Shown here piece by piece: positions 35,526-44,672 of a stretch of DNA of 64,000 nucleotides (its first letter is position 1; the number at the start of each line of letters is the position of its first letter). The notes below the pieces were generated by a model. The model saw only the letters and a program-made list of their open reading frames with translations. It had not been told where the DNA came from and ran no database searches. Source of the DNA: Helicobacteraceae bacterium (GTDB lineage Bacteria > Campylobacterota > Campylobacteria > Campylobacterales > Sulfurimonadaceae); contig CANMJR010000001.1 of assembly GCA_947498025.1 (NCBI GenBank), positions 1 through 64,000 of the forward strand, given 5' to 3'. The position numbers and the translations under genes are program-made.

Positions 35526-35858
35526 ATGATGATACAAAGAGATGCAATGTTGACACAATTAGGTTATGTGCCAAATAGTGCTTTATTAGGTCAACTTGAG
35601 AGAATTGAAAACAATACGGTTGGGTATGAAAAGATAAACAAGCACATTATGGATTTGCATGATGCTCTAAAAGTGGACGGCTCTTTTGTAGCTATGTCAA
35701 ATACGAACGATTACTTTAAAATAAAAGTCGGAGTAGCAAGCCCTGAAATCGTTGAAGAGGTACACGAAAAAATTAAGCATTTTAGCGATAAATTCAAAGT
35801 AAGCGTTAAAAAATTGGATAATAAAGAGACCTATTACATAATCGGTTTTAATCATTAA
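35526..35858 (+). CDS. 110-residue protein, unknown function
   Basis: Small soluble alpha/beta protein: QLGYVPNSALLGQLERIENNT, IMDLHDALKVDGSFVAMS and a C-terminal KISDKFK-type beta strand set. No signal peptide. I do not recognise the family, although the ordered composition and strong AAAGGAAAAG site support a real gene. It is followed nine bases on by the second Gre factor, so they may share a transcript. Confidence 0.55.
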   Translation: MMIQRDAMLTQLGYVPNSALLGQLERIENNTVGYEKINKHIMDLHDALKVDGSFVAMSNTNDYFKIKVGVASPEIVEEVHEKIKHFSDKFKVSVKKLDNKETYYIIGFNH

Positions 35859-35867
35859 GGCTTTCTC

Positions 35868-36392
35868 TTGATTGAGCCTATGAGCGTCGAGGGCTACGAC
35901 CTTTTGGTGGAAGAGTTTAAGTTTTTACTAGAGGTGGAAAAGCCTAAAGTCGCACATGAGAAGTTAACTGCTGCGGCACAGGGGGACAGAAGCGAAAATG
36001 CCGACTACCATGCAGCAAAAGAGAAACTCCGTTTTATTGAGAGGAGACTTTTTTATCTCAACTCTATGATACAAAAGTCTCAAATTATAGACCCTGCTTC
36101 ACTTTCACATGCCAGAGTCAGTTTTGGAAGTACGGTAAAAATAGTTAATATCGAGAGTGAAGAAGAGGAAACCTATACGCTTTGCGGAGTCTTGGAATCT
36201 GAACCGGAAAACGGGCTTATCTCGATTCATTCACCCCTCGCAAAAGCACTGATTGGCAAGGAAGAGGAGGATGAGTTTACAATAAAGCTTCCACATACCA
36301 AGAAAAGCTATGAGATTCTAAAAATAGAGTATAAAAACATCTTCTCACTCAAAAAAAATATCCGCACCAAGGTTGATTTTTCTTTTCATTAA
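35868..36392 (+). CDS. Second Gre-family transcript cleavage factor (GreA/GreB-like)
   Basis: 174 residues. Same architecture as GreA: N-terminal coiled coil (about 10-80) with GDRSENADYHAAKEKL at the tip (acidic residues kept), then FKBP-like domain (VSFGSTVKIV, ISIHSPLAKALIGKEEEDE). TTG start at 35868 with AAGG seven bases before it. It lacks clear features that would separate GreA from GreB, and the C-terminus carries an extra basic tail (SLKKNIRTKVDF). A paralogue of greA at 19439. Confidence 0.85.
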   Translation: MIEPMSVEGYDLLVEEFKFLLEVEKPKVAHEKLTAAAQGDRSENADYHAAKEKLRFIERRLFYLNSMIQKSQIIDPASLSHARVSFGSTVKIVNIESEEEETYTLCGVLESEPENGLISIHSPLAKALIGKEEEDEFTIKLPHTKKSYEILKIEYKNIFSLKKNIRTKVDFSFH

Positions 36393-36463
36393 AAATATTT
36401 TGAGAGAAAAATCATGTCCATATTTTATACAGCAATCTTTTTAAAAGTTTTACGCAATTATCT

Positions 36464-36469
36464 TATAAT
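36464..36469 (+). promoter_or_regulatory. Predicted -10 box only 6 bases before the antiporter start codon
   Basis: TATAAT ends at 36469 and the ATG is at 36476. The expected start of transcription is at or next to the A of that ATG, so the message would be leaderless. No ribosome binding site precedes the ATG. Confidence 0.5.
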
Positions 36470-36475
36470 GCGTCT

Positions 36476-38077
36476 ATGGAAAATTTACTACTTGCAATTT
36501 TTTTAACGATCGCCGTCGCAACCGTACTTAATATTGTCCTGAAAAAGTTTGGAATTTCCCACATTATAGGCTATATTTTTACAGGAACAGTTATCAGTTA
36601 TCTCTTCGGATTTAATGGGCTCAATATAGACTCACTCGACCTTATCGGGGAATTTGGCATTGTCTTGTTGATGTTTACAATAGGGCTTGAACTCAGTCTG
36701 CAAAAAATCAGAAAGATGAAAGATATTCTGCTGACAAATGGTCTGTTACAAGTTCTACTGAGCGTTGTCGTGATATATCTACTCTCGTTTTACATTTTTA
36801 GGCTTGATTTCAATACATCAATCATCGTCTCTTTGGCTTTTTCGCTCTCTTCAACCGCAATAGTCCTCACCTATCTCAAAGAGTCCAAAGATATTCATAC
36901 ACCCTATGGACAAAAATCTATGGGAATACTTGTCTTCCAAGATTTAGCTGTCATTCCTATTTTACTGCTCATTACATTTTTGTCAAATGACACTCTGTCT
37001 CTGGGTGAAGTCCTTATCACAACACTGGTTTCAGCCGTTTTAGTCGTTGTTTTTATGTTTACGATTGGAGAGAAAATTGTAAACCTGTTGCTTCAGTTTT
37101 CTGCTAAAACAGAGCTTGAAGAGCTATTTTTGGGCTCTGTATTTTCTATTGTTATCGGAGCCTCTTTGCTGGCACATGCGATGGGTTTTACCTATTCTTT
37201 GGGTGCTTTTATAGCGGGCATGATAATCGCTGATACAAAATACAATGTAAAAGTAGAATCCGACATCGTGAGTTACAAAGATCTGCTTCTTGGCGTGTTC
37301 TTCTTTGGTGTCGGGACAAAAATTGATTTAATCTATTTTTTGGCAAATATTCACACCGTTATCTTCATTTTTATACTTGTAATGCTTTTCAAGGCTCTTG
37401 TAATTTATGCAATCATTAGACGAAATTCAGACAAAAACAGTTCAGCAAAAACGGCTCTCTCTCTTGCCCAGATTGGGGAGTTCTCTTTTGCAATCTTTGC
37501 TCTTGCCGCCTCGCAAAGACTTATAAGCCAAGAAATGGCGAACTTTTTGATACTTGTGAGCGTCATGTCGATGATACTAACACCCTTCATTGTAAATAAC
37601 ATCTACAAACTCTCCTCCTATTTTGAAAAAGAGTTTTATGAGTCAGATGTTATTACACCCATCGGGCGAAAAAATCATATCATTGTCGCTGGATTTTCAA
37701 CTCTTGGAAGAATAGTTGCATCCGATTTAAAGGCAAGAGGAGCGGATTTTGTCATCATCTCGGACAACCTCAAACATGTACTTCTTGCAAGAAAACTGGG
37801 CTACATGGCATACTTCGGACACCTCAATAAACTTCCCGTTTTAGAGTCTCTCATGGTAGATCAAGCCAAAGCCATAATCATCACAGTAAACAGCGAACAC
37901 CTTAAACGGCTTATCAGTGAAGCGATACTTGGTTTTTCTAAAAATGCAAACATCATCATAAAAATCGATAGTGTAGAGGAGAGAAAAAGCATGCGCGATT
38001 TACCCGAACTGGAGTTTGTGGATGCAAGTTTTGAGATATCTAATTTACTTGTGAATAATGCATTGAAAAATGGCTAG
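36476..38077 (+). CDS. KefB-type cation:proton antiporter with TrkA-N domain
   Basis: 533 residues. The N-terminal 370 residues are a sodium/proton exchanger-type membrane domain, about 12 segments, with LIGEFGIVLLMFTIGLELS, GILVFQDLAVIPILLL and LGAFIAGMIIADTKY, the CPA2 hallmark. The C-terminal part is one TrkA-N nucleotide-binding domain (HIIVAGFSTLGRIVASDL, about 400-510). No TrkA-C follows. Family of KefB/KefC potassium efflux and related Na+/H+ antiporters; the ion is not determined. The start lies just after a TATAAT (see finding on leaderless start). Confidence 0.85.
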   Translation: MENLLLAIFLTIAVATVLNIVLKKFGISHIIGYIFTGTVISYLFGFNGLNIDSLDLIGEFGIVLLMFTIGLELSLQKIRKMKDILLTNGLLQVLLSVVVIYLLSFYIFRLDFNTSIIVSLAFSLSSTAIVLTYLKESKDIHTPYGQKSMGILVFQDLAVIPILLLITFLSNDTLSLGEVLITTLVSAVLVVVFMFTIGEKIVNLLLQFSAKTELEELFLGSVFSIVIGASLLAHAMGFTYSLGAFIAGMIIADTKYNVKVESDIVSYKDLLLGVFFFGVGTKIDLIYFLANIHTVIFIFILVMLFKALVIYAIIRRNSDKNSSAKTALSLAQIGEFSFAIFALAASQRLISQEMANFLILVSVMSMILTPFIVNNIYKLSSYFEKEFYESDVITPIGRKNHIIVAGFSTLGRIVASDLKARGADFVIISDNLKHVLLARKLGYMAYFGHLNKLPVLESLMVDQAKAIIITVNSEHLKRLISEAILGFSKNANIIIKIDSVEERKSMRDLPELEFVDASFEISNLLVNNALKNG

Positions 38078-38104
38078 TTAAAATTTTTTTTACTACTTAT
38101 GCGA

Positions 38105-38110
38105 TATAAT
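38105..38110 (+). promoter_or_regulatory. Predicted -10 box of purL
   Basis: TATAAT 40 bases before the GTG start of purL, in the short gap after the antiporter gene. A separate promoter for purL is likely. Confidence 0.5.
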
Positions 38111-38150
38111 CCTCACTTAAAAACCAAAAATCAAATTTTAGGAATCCTCC

Positions 38151-40364
38151 GTGAGTCAACCATTAGAAAACATTGAAAAAGTTCTTGTATCCCACAAACT
38201 TTCAAGCGAAGATTACGCACATATCAAAAAGATTTTAGGGCGAGAGCCAAATCTTGTCGAGATTGGTATTTTTTCTGCCATGTGGAGTGAACACTGCTCT
38301 TACAAATCTTCAAAAGTGCATCTGAACGGTTTTCCGACAAAAGCTCCGTGGGTTATTCAAGGTCCGGGGGAAAATGCCGGAGTAATCGATATTGGCGACG
38401 GATATGCGGCTGTATTCAAGATGGAATCTCACAACCACCCAAGTTTTATAGAACCGTACCAAGGGGCTGCAACGGGTGTCGGCGGAATCATGCGTGATGT
38501 TTTTACGATGGGCGCGCGACCTATTGCAAACCTCAATGCTTTAAGATTTGGCAATGTTCTTAATGATGATAAAACCTCTGCACATCAGCGCTATTTGGTT
38601 CGCGGTGTAGTCTCTGGAATCGGCGGTTACGGTAACTGCATGGGCGTTCCGACTATCGGCGGAGAGACAAGCTTTGATGAGTGCTACAATGGAAATATTT
38701 TAGTCAATGCCTTTACTTTAGGGCTTGCAAAGTCGGATGAGATTTTTTATGGTCGTGCGGATGGTATCGGCAATCCCGTCATTTATGTGGGTGCAAAAAC
38801 CGGTCGTGACGGACTCGGCGGTGCGGTCATGAGTAGTGACAGTTTTACAGAGGAGTCAAAATCTCTTCGCCCGACTGTTCAGGTTGGAGACCCATTTACA
38901 GAGAAGCTTCTTCTTGAGGCATGTTTAGAACTCTTCAAAACTGACCATGTTGTCGGCATTCAAGATATGGGTGCAGCAGGGCTAACTTCTAGTGCATTTG
39001 AAATGGCTGGCCGTTCAGGTTCTGGGATGATTATGCACCTTGATAGAGTTCCGGCGCGTGAAGAGAATATGACTCCGTATGACTTTATGCTCAGTGAATC
39101 TCAAGAGAGAATGCTTCTTTGTGCAAAAAAAGGTTCTGAAGCGGAAATTATCAAAATTTTTGAAAAGTGGGATTTGGATGCTGCAGTAATCGGTGAAGTT
39201 ACGGCAACCGGAAATATGGAACTTTTCTGGCACGGTGAAAAGTGTGCTGAGGTTCCTGTAAATCCTGTGAGTGAAGAGGCTCCGGTGCTCAACCGTCCAA
39301 TGGTGCGCCCAGCGTATTTGGACACAATCGCGGATGTTACAATTAACGACTTTGCAAAGGTATCGAATCAAGAAGCGTTTGTAAAACTAACTAAATCAAT
39401 GGAAGTTGTTGATAAGTCTTGGATTTATACGCAGTATGACTCAATGGTTCAAACAAACACAATCAAAAAAGGGGGCATGTTAGACGCTTCTGTTGTTCGT
39501 GTCAAAGAGAACAAAAAAGCACTTGCAATGAGTGCTGACTGTAATGTTCGTTACTGCTACATCGACCCAAAAGGCGGAGCTGCCGCGGCAGTTATCGAGA
39601 GTGGGCGAAATGTTGCCATGAGTGGTGCGAGACCTCTTGCAATAACGGATTGTTTAAACTACGGAAACCCTGAAAATCCAGAGGTTATGTGGCAGTTTGG
39701 ACAAGGGTGTTTAGGTATTAAAGAGGCTTGTTCTGCACTTACTACGCCTGTAATCGGCGGAAATGTTTCACTCTACAATGAGACAAACGGTATTTCTGTT
39801 TTTCCAACTCCTTCTATCGCAACTGTGGGTGTAAATGATGATGAGAACAGAGTTCTTATGTCAAGCTTTCAAGGTGAGGGAAACACTCTTTATCTAGTGG
39901 GAGAGAGTAAAAGTGAGTTTGGTGGTTCACTCTACATGAAAGAGATTTGTGGCACTGTTGCAGGAAAACTTCCTGAGATAAACTATGCTAACGAGCTTGC
40001 TCTTTGGGAGCTTGTTATTGAAGCGAATAAGAAAGATTTACTAGAGTGCGCAAAAGATGCAAGCAGCGGCGGAGTAGCTATCGCATTGGCAAAAATGTCG
40101 GCTGTAAGCGGGCTCGGATGTGAAGTAAACATGGGTGTGCAAGACGAGAGAGATATTTTTGCAGAGAGCATAAGCCGTGCTATTATTGAAGTAAAGCCAG
40201 AAAATTGTGCAGCATTTGAAGCCATGTTAAACGGTTTGGCATGTGCAAAAATAGGAACAATCGGCGGAGAGATTATCAGAGTAAATGATGTATTTATGAG
40301 CATGAATGAACTTCAGGATAACTATTTTAATACATTTAAGAGAGTTATTGAGAGAGATTTATAG
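38151..40364 (+). CDS. purL: Phosphoribosylformylglycinamidine synthase subunit PurL
   Basis: Fourth step of purine synthesis: ATP-dependent amination of FGAR. 737 residues is the short, Bacillus-type PurL that works with separate PurQ and PurS. Motifs: [64 protein letters not shown] and [19 protein letters not shown] start at 38151 behind AGGAATCC. No purS or purQ is next to it in the window. R5 follows the stop. Confidence 0.96.
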   Translation: MSQPLENIEKVLVSHKLSSEDYAHIKKILGREPNLVEIGIFSAMWSEHCSYKSSKVHLNGFPTKAPWVIQGPGENAGVIDIGDGYAAVFKMESHNHPSFIEPYQGAATGVGGIMRDVFTMGARPIANLNALRFGNVLNDDKTSAHQRYLVRGVVSGIGGYGNCMGVPTIGGETSFDECYNGNILVNAFTLGLAKSDEIFYGRADGIGNPVIYVGAKTGRDGLGGAVMSSDSFTEESKSLRPTVQVGDPFTEKLLLEACLELFKTDHVVGIQDMGAAGLTSSAFEMAGRSGSGMIMHLDRVPAREENMTPYDFMLSESQERMLLCAKKGSEAEIIKIFEKWDLDAAVIGEVTATGNMELFWHGEKCAEVPVNPVSEEAPVLNRPMVRPAYLDTIADVTINDFAKVSNQEAFVKLTKSMEVVDKSWIYTQYDSMVQTNTIKKGGMLDASVVRVKENKKALAMSADCNVRYCYIDPKGGAAAAVIESGRNVAMSGARPLAITDCLNYGNPENPEVMWQFGQGCLGIKEACSALTTPVIGGNVSLYNETNGISVFPTPSIATVGVNDDENRVLMSSFQGEGNTLYLVGESKSEFGGSLYMKEICGTVAGKLPEINYANELALWELVIEANKKDLLECAKDASSGGVAIALAKMSAVSGLGCEVNMGVQDERDIFAESISRAIIEVKPENCAAFEAMLNGLACAKIGTIGGEIIRVNDVFMSMNELQDNYFNTFKRVIERDL

Positions 40365-40368
40365 TTTA

Positions 40369-40515
40369 ATATTACACACCAAAATGAGCACGTGTGTTCT
40401 GTGTCATAAAAAAGCACAGAATAAAGCCCATTTTGGCGGCAAGGACAACTTTGTCCTTTGCAATCCCCTAAAGCTTCCAGCATAAATGCTGAAGATTTTT
40501 ACGAACTTTTTGCAC
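40369..40515 (-). repeat. R-element copy R5, with enlarged third hairpin, pairs with R6
   Basis: ATATTACACAC at 40369-40379. Third hairpin CCAAAATGAGC/GCCCATTTTGG carries an extra inner hairpin (TTCTGTG/CACAGAA) in its loop. Second hairpin AGGACAA/TTGTCCT, core as CAATCCCCTAAAGCT, first hairpin CAGCAT/ATGCTG. It lies between purL and motB. The far terminal repeat is degraded before the motB stop codon. Confidence 0.85.
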
Positions 40516-40516
40516 C

Positions 40517-41362
40517 CTACTTCTGAAGTTTACTCAGAGCATCAAGTATATTATTCTGTTTCTCTTGAGTGAGAGGCATGTCTTTGTTTATAAATATATA
40601 AAGTTCTACCCTTCTGTTCTTAGCACGGTTTTCTTCGGTATTATTATCTGCAATCGGTTTCGCAGAACCAAATCCTGCCATTGAGAGACGCTCCGCACTT
40701 ACACCGTTGCTTATGAGTTCGCGCATTACTGCATCTGCTCTTTTACTAGATAGCGCAATATTGTCCATGTATTGAGAGCCTTTTGAGAGAGGCTGACTAT
40801 CTGTATATCCACGCACAGAAATATCAACATTAGCCGGAAGGGCATTAATAATGTATGAGATACGACTGATAAATAGGTGCAAATCTTCATCATCGATAGT
40901 TGCAGTTGCGCCCTTGAATGGAATGGAAACAGGAAGTTTTAGCAACACTCCATCCATAGATTGGTCTAGCGGTCCCTCCCCACCCATTGTAGAATTAAGC
41001 AGCTCTTTTTGAATTTTACTGATAGCGTCTTTAACTTCTAGGGTTTTTTGTTCTCCGGAGACGAGTGAACCACCATTCTTCGACACTATATTGCCGTTTG
41101 GTTTTCCTTCCGTATCTGGATCAGGTTTTGTGCTGTCAGGTTCGAGTCGTTGTACCGGATTCATTTGATCAGGAGGAGGAGTGAAATCGTAAATTTTTAT
41201 AAATTCCTGTTTAACGGCCTTTAATTTTTCGGTATTAACAGATGCTATCGCAAAAAGAGCAATAAAGAGTGCAAGAAGAAGACTGAAAAAGTCGGCGGTA
41301 GGAACTGCCCATTTTTCTCCTGCCGGACACACAACCTTTTTACACTTCTTAGGTCTGCCCAT
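40517..41362 (-). CDS. motB: Flagellar motor stator protein MotB
   Basis: 281 residues. One N-terminal transmembrane helix with the critical proton-binding Asp (WAVPTADFFSLLLALFIALF), a plug/linker region, and a C-terminal OmpA-like peptidoglycan-binding domain (VDISVRGYTDSQPLSKGS, NIALSSKRADAVMREL, RVELYIF). Anchors the stator to the cell wall. It lies 11 bases after motA. R5 directly follows its stop. Confidence 0.95.
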   Translation of the reverse strand: MGRPKKCKKVVCPAGEKWAVPTADFFSLLLALFIALFAIASVNTEKLKAVKQEFIKIYDFTPPPDQMNPVQRLEPDSTKPDPDTEGKPNGNIVSKNGGSLVSGEQKTLEVKDAISKIQKELLNSTMGGEGPLDQSMDGVLLKLPVSIPFKGATATIDDEDLHLFISRISYIINALPANVDISVRGYTDSQPLSKGSQYMDNIALSSKRADAVMRELISNGVSAERLSMAGFGSAKPIADNNTEENRAKNRRVELYIFINKDMPLTQEKQNNILDALSKLQK

Positions 41363-41373
41363 TTAAATACCCA

Positions 41374-42144
41374 TTACTTAAATTGACTGTGTTTCTCTTC
41401 CCCGTAAGGAAGGAAGTTGAGTAGTTTTGCTTCAAGTGTACGAGGATTGTCACCGTTTACTATGCCGATAATCCCTTCCAGCATTAATTTTTGTTCTTTG
41501 ACAATATGGTGTGATTTAGCCATCATTTTATTTCCAAACGGTCCAAGAACAACATACGCAGAAAAAATTCCTGTTACGGTAGCAGTAAAAGCTCCCGCAA
41601 TACCCTTTGCCATCTCCGGAGGATTGTCTAGTTTTTGAAGCGCTAGAATAAGACCCAAAACGGCTCCGATTAGCCCCATAACGGGTGAAGTTTCTCCTGC
41701 AAGAATCCAGTAGTGGGCGCATCCATGCCAATACTCTTCCGTCTCTTCAATGACTAAATCAAGTGTTTCAATGATAGTGTCAATCTCATTCCCGTCCACT
41801 GCCATGCTAAGACCCTGTTTTAGAAATTCGTTGTCTAGCATGGAAACTTTTTTTTCTAGTGATAACAGACCGTCATGGCGTGCCATGGTTGATAACTCAA
41901 TAATTTCTTTGATTCTTTCGTGCAAATGTACCGGATTTTTTTTGAATACAAAGCCAAGATTTTTATAAGCACCTCTGACAAACTCGCCGTCTGTACTTAC
42001 CATAGCTGCGAGCATAGAAGTAGGAAAAATAATAATAATAGAAGTTATATGGACGACATGCACAGGGTTTCCACCCTCCATCAAGTCCCCTATAGAAATA
42101 CTCGCCATTGCTCCCAATATTCCTAAAATGACCGTTAAATCCAT
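41374..42144 (-). CDS. motA: Flagellar motor stator protein MotA
   Basis: 256 residues with the MotA/ExbB-type four-helix membrane pattern: DLTVILGILGAMASISIGDL, a cytoplasmic loop with charged residues (about 70-150), GETSPVMGLIGAVLGLILAL and GIAGAFTATVTGIFSAYVV. Conducts protons with MotB to drive the flagellum. Precedes motB on the minus strand with an 11-base gap, which contains the motB ribosome binding site. The upstream gap to 42491 is 346 bases and holds R6. Confidence 0.95.
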   Translation of the reverse strand: MDLTVILGILGAMASISIGDLMEGGNPVHVVHITSIIIIFPTSMLAAMVSTDGEFVRGAYKNLGFVFKKNPVHLHERIKEIIELSTMARHDGLLSLEKKVSMLDNEFLKQGLSMAVDGNEIDTIIETLDLVIEETEEYWHGCAHYWILAGETSPVMGLIGAVLGLILALQKLDNPPEMAKGIAGAFTATVTGIFSAYVVLGPFGNKMMAKSHHIVKEQKLMLEGIIGIVNGDNPRTLEAKLLNFLPYGEEKHSQFK

Positions 42145-42490
42145 ATGACTCCTTCTTGTTTATGGCACATACTGATGTTACGCACTCTTTATGAAAAAGC
42201 ACATAAAAACCTTTTTATTCTCGAAAAACAGAGTTTTTCGTAGCTTTAGGGGGTTGTAGGGACATCCGTCCCTGCCACCAAAACGGACTTGTTCGTTTTG
42301 GTGCGTAACATATATTAATTTAAATTTGGAAAACTAAAATCGGCGGATTATACAATACTTTTAATAAAGAGTTAGACAAAGAAAAATAGAGCTTTTTCAT
42401 GGCTGGTTTTTTGAAGAAAGTTATCCTATAAATCGTTCAACAAAAATTAAGTTTTATGTATTTATACTTGTGCTAGATAAGAGGATTTGT
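42145..42490. other. Divergent gap between motA and the HD-GYP gene
   Basis: 346 bases. The first 30 hold the motA ribosome binding site (AGGAGTC on the minus strand). Then comes R6 (42175-42311), a 150-base AT-rich stretch, and TATACT at 42463-42468, a probable -10 box for the plus-strand gene at 42491. Any motA promoter must lie inside or beyond R6. No other gene seen. Confidence 0.55.
42175..42311 (+). repeat. R-element copy R6, full length (137 bp), perfect terminal repeats
   Basis: ATGTTACGCAC (42175-42185) and GTGCGTAACAT (42301-42311) are exact inverted repeats. First hairpin CGAAAAAC/GTTTTTCG, core AGCTTTAGGGGGTTGTA, second hairpin GGGAC/GTCCC, third hairpin CCAAAACG/CGTTTTGG with the G-T wobble. 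Best reference copy. No target-site duplication is evident (flanks ..TACTG and ATATT..). A common CTG precedes the left end in several copies. Confidence 0.92.
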
Positions 42491-43525
42491 ATGAATAATT
42501 TAAAAGTAATTTCTGTTGATGATGCTCTTATGAATTTAATGCTCATAGAAGAGATAGCAAAAGAGATGGGTGTCCTTGTTCAAAGTTTTCAAGACCCATT
42601 GGAGGCTTTAGCATTTATTCAACAAAATAGAGTTGATTTGATGTTTGTTGATTATATGATGCCGCAGATGAATGGAGTTGAACTTATAGTTGAGGCGCTG
42701 GCTCTTCAAGATGAGCTAATCCCTATTATGGTTACAGCAGTGGATGATGATCAAAATTTGAAACTTGAAGCACTTAAAGTCGGAGCGGCGGATTTTTTAA
42801 CAAAACCTGTGGATGTAGCACAGCTAGAGGCAAAGATTAAAAATTTCACAAAAATAATCCAGCTAAAACTTCAGTTAAAAGATTTTAATGCAAAGCTCCA
42901 AGAAGAGGTACAAAAGGCTACTACAGATCTTATTGAGAGAGAGCATGAAGCACTTCAAATTATTTCAAGGCTTTCAGAGTATAGAGACCCTGAAACAGGA
43001 AGGCATATCTCCAGAGTAGCACACTACTCAAGACTTTTGGCTAGAGAGTACGGATTAAGTGAGAAAGAACAAGATATACTTTTCTTCGCCTCTCCTCTGC
43101 ATGACATAGGAAAAGTCGGAATAAGGGATAATATTCTGTTGAAACCTGCGAAGCTAGAGTATGATGAGTATGAAATCATGAAAACACACTCCGACATAGG
43201 GTATGACATGTTAAAAGACAGCAAAAACCCTTATCTTCAGGCGGGTGCAATAATCGCAAAAAATCATCATGAAAAATATGACGGAAGCGGTTATTTTTCT
43301 TCTCTTAAAGGGGATGAGATACATATTTATGGGCGCATAACAGCGATTGCAGATGTTTTTGATGCACTTACATCGGAGAGACCATACAAAAAGCCGTGGA
43401 GTTTTGAAGATACGGTGGAGTTTTTAAAAAATGAGTCCGGAAAACATTTTGACCCAAGATTGGTTGAACTCTTTATAGAAAATATAGAGAAGATTAGAGA
43501 AATTTATTTAAAATTTGAGTATTAA
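42491..43525 (+). CDS. Response regulator with HD-GYP-like output domain
   Basis: 344 residues from the ATG at 42491, preceded by AAGAGGA. Receiver domain (about 1-120) with DDALMN, acceptor Asp in FVDYMMPQMNG and LTKPVD. A coiled linker (about 125-165) leads to an HD-GYP phosphodiesterase domain: RHISRVAHYS, SPLHDIGKVGI, THSDIGYDML, HHEKYDGSGYFSS and DVFDALTSERPYKKPW. The metal-binding His and Asp are present. The GYP itself reads GYF, an altered third residue. First of a likely three-gene unit with the FIST protein and hybrid kinase. It degrades c-di-GMP if active. Confidence 0.88.
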   Translation: MNNLKVISVDDALMNLMLIEEIAKEMGVLVQSFQDPLEALAFIQQNRVDLMFVDYMMPQMNGVELIVEALALQDELIPIMVTAVDDDQNLKLEALKVGAADFLTKPVDVAQLEAKIKNFTKIIQLKLQLKDFNAKLQEEVQKATTDLIEREHEALQIISRLSEYRDPETGRHISRVAHYSRLLAREYGLSEKEQDILFFASPLHDIGKVGIRDNILLKPAKLEYDEYEIMKTHSDIGYDMLKDSKNPYLQAGAIIAKNHHEKYDGSGYFSSLKGDEIHIYGRITAIADVFDALTSERPYKKPWSFEDTVEFLKNESGKHFDPRLVELFIENIEKIREIYLKFEY

Positions 43526-43534
43526 GGAGAAAAT

Positions 43535-44671
43535 TTGTTAATAAGTAATTTAGTGTTGAGTGACAGCGGTGATTGGGATTGCATTTCAAAAAGCTTAGAA
43601 GAGAGTGAAAGCGCGGATATAGTTTTTGTATTTGGTGATACGGATGTTATTAAGCAGAGTGCAACATTTCAAAAGATTAAAGAAAAATTTCCAAAAACTC
43701 ACATTATAGGTTGCTCTTCCTCCGGGAATATTCTTGGGAGAGAGATTTCCAAAAACTCTTTGGTGGCAACTGCCGTTAAGTTTGAGAGTTCAAGAGTAGA
43801 AGTTCAAAGTGTTGATTATGTAGATGGAGCGAATCTTGAGGAGTTATCGTCTCAGCTTGTAAATAAATTAAGTAGAGATGGGTTAAAACATGTATTTGTT
43901 CTCTCCGATGGACTGAAAATCAATGGTTCAGAACTCGTCAAAGGGATAAATTCATCATTGGAAGGCGTTGAAGTAACGGGTGGTTTGGCAGGCGACGGCG
44001 CAAGATTTCAAGAGACATTTGTGTTATGTGATGATGAAGCAAAAGAGAGCAGAATTGCCGTAGTCGGCTTCTATGGAGAGAACCTTGTAATTAGCAGCGG
44101 CTGCTTTGGCGGTTGGAGCGAGTTCGGAACGCATAGGATAATTACTAAATCAAAAGGGAATATTCTCTATGAGATAGATAATGAGCCGGCATTGGATTTG
44201 TACAAAAGATATTTGGGTGAGTATGCCGCTGATTTACCAAATAGCGGGTTACGATTTCCTTTGAGTATTAAAAAAAATGAGGATGACCCGGAGATAATTA
44301 GAACTCTGCTGGCAGTAGATGAAGCAGAAAAAAGTATCACCTTCGCCGGTGATGTGCCGGAGGGTTATTCGGCAAGGCTTATGAAACCCGATACCGATAA
44401 GCTGATAGACGGCGCGGGTCATGCTGCAAGTGAAATTACTATTGCAAATGATAAACCTGCCCTCGGTCTTGTGGTGAGTTGTGTAGGACGAAAGCTGGTT
44501 TTGGGGCAACTTATAGATGAAGAGTTGCAAGAAGTGGAAAATATCCTTGGTAAAAATATAAATCTTGTAGGTTTTTACTCGTATGGAGAGATAGCACCGT
44601 TTGAGGTCGATAAATTGAAGTGTGAATTACATAATCAGACGATGACGCTTACAGCTATATACGAAAACTAA
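43535..44671 (+). CDS. FIST-domain sensor protein (NosP-like)
   Basis: 378 residues: FIST N-terminal domain (about 25-200; IIGCSSSGNILGREIS, TGGLAGDGARFQETFV) and FIST C-terminal domain (about 215-370; DLPNSGLRFPLSI, VGFYSYGEIAPFEVDKLKC). FIST proteins include the heme nitric oxide sensor NosP, usually encoded beside a hybrid histidine kinase, as here. Heme binding is an inference. TTG start at 43535 behind AAGGAGA. It is nine bases after the HD-GYP regulator, and its stop is one base before the kinase ATG. Cytoplasmic. Confidence 0.8.
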   Translation: MLISNLVLSDSGDWDCISKSLEESESADIVFVFGDTDVIKQSATFQKIKEKFPKTHIIGCSSSGNILGREISKNSLVATAVKFESSRVEVQSVDYVDGANLEELSSQLVNKLSRDGLKHVFVLSDGLKINGSELVKGINSSLEGVEVTGGLAGDGARFQETFVLCDDEAKESRIAVVGFYGENLVISSGCFGGWSEFGTHRIITKSKGNILYEIDNEPALDLYKRYLGEYAADLPNSGLRFPLSIKKNEDDPEIIRTLLAVDEAEKSITFAGDVPEGYSARLMKPDTDKLIDGAGHAASEITIANDKPALGLVVSCVGRKLVLGQLIDEELQEVENILGKNINLVGFYSYGEIAPFEVDKLKCELHNQTMTLTAIYEN

Positions 44672-44672
44672 T

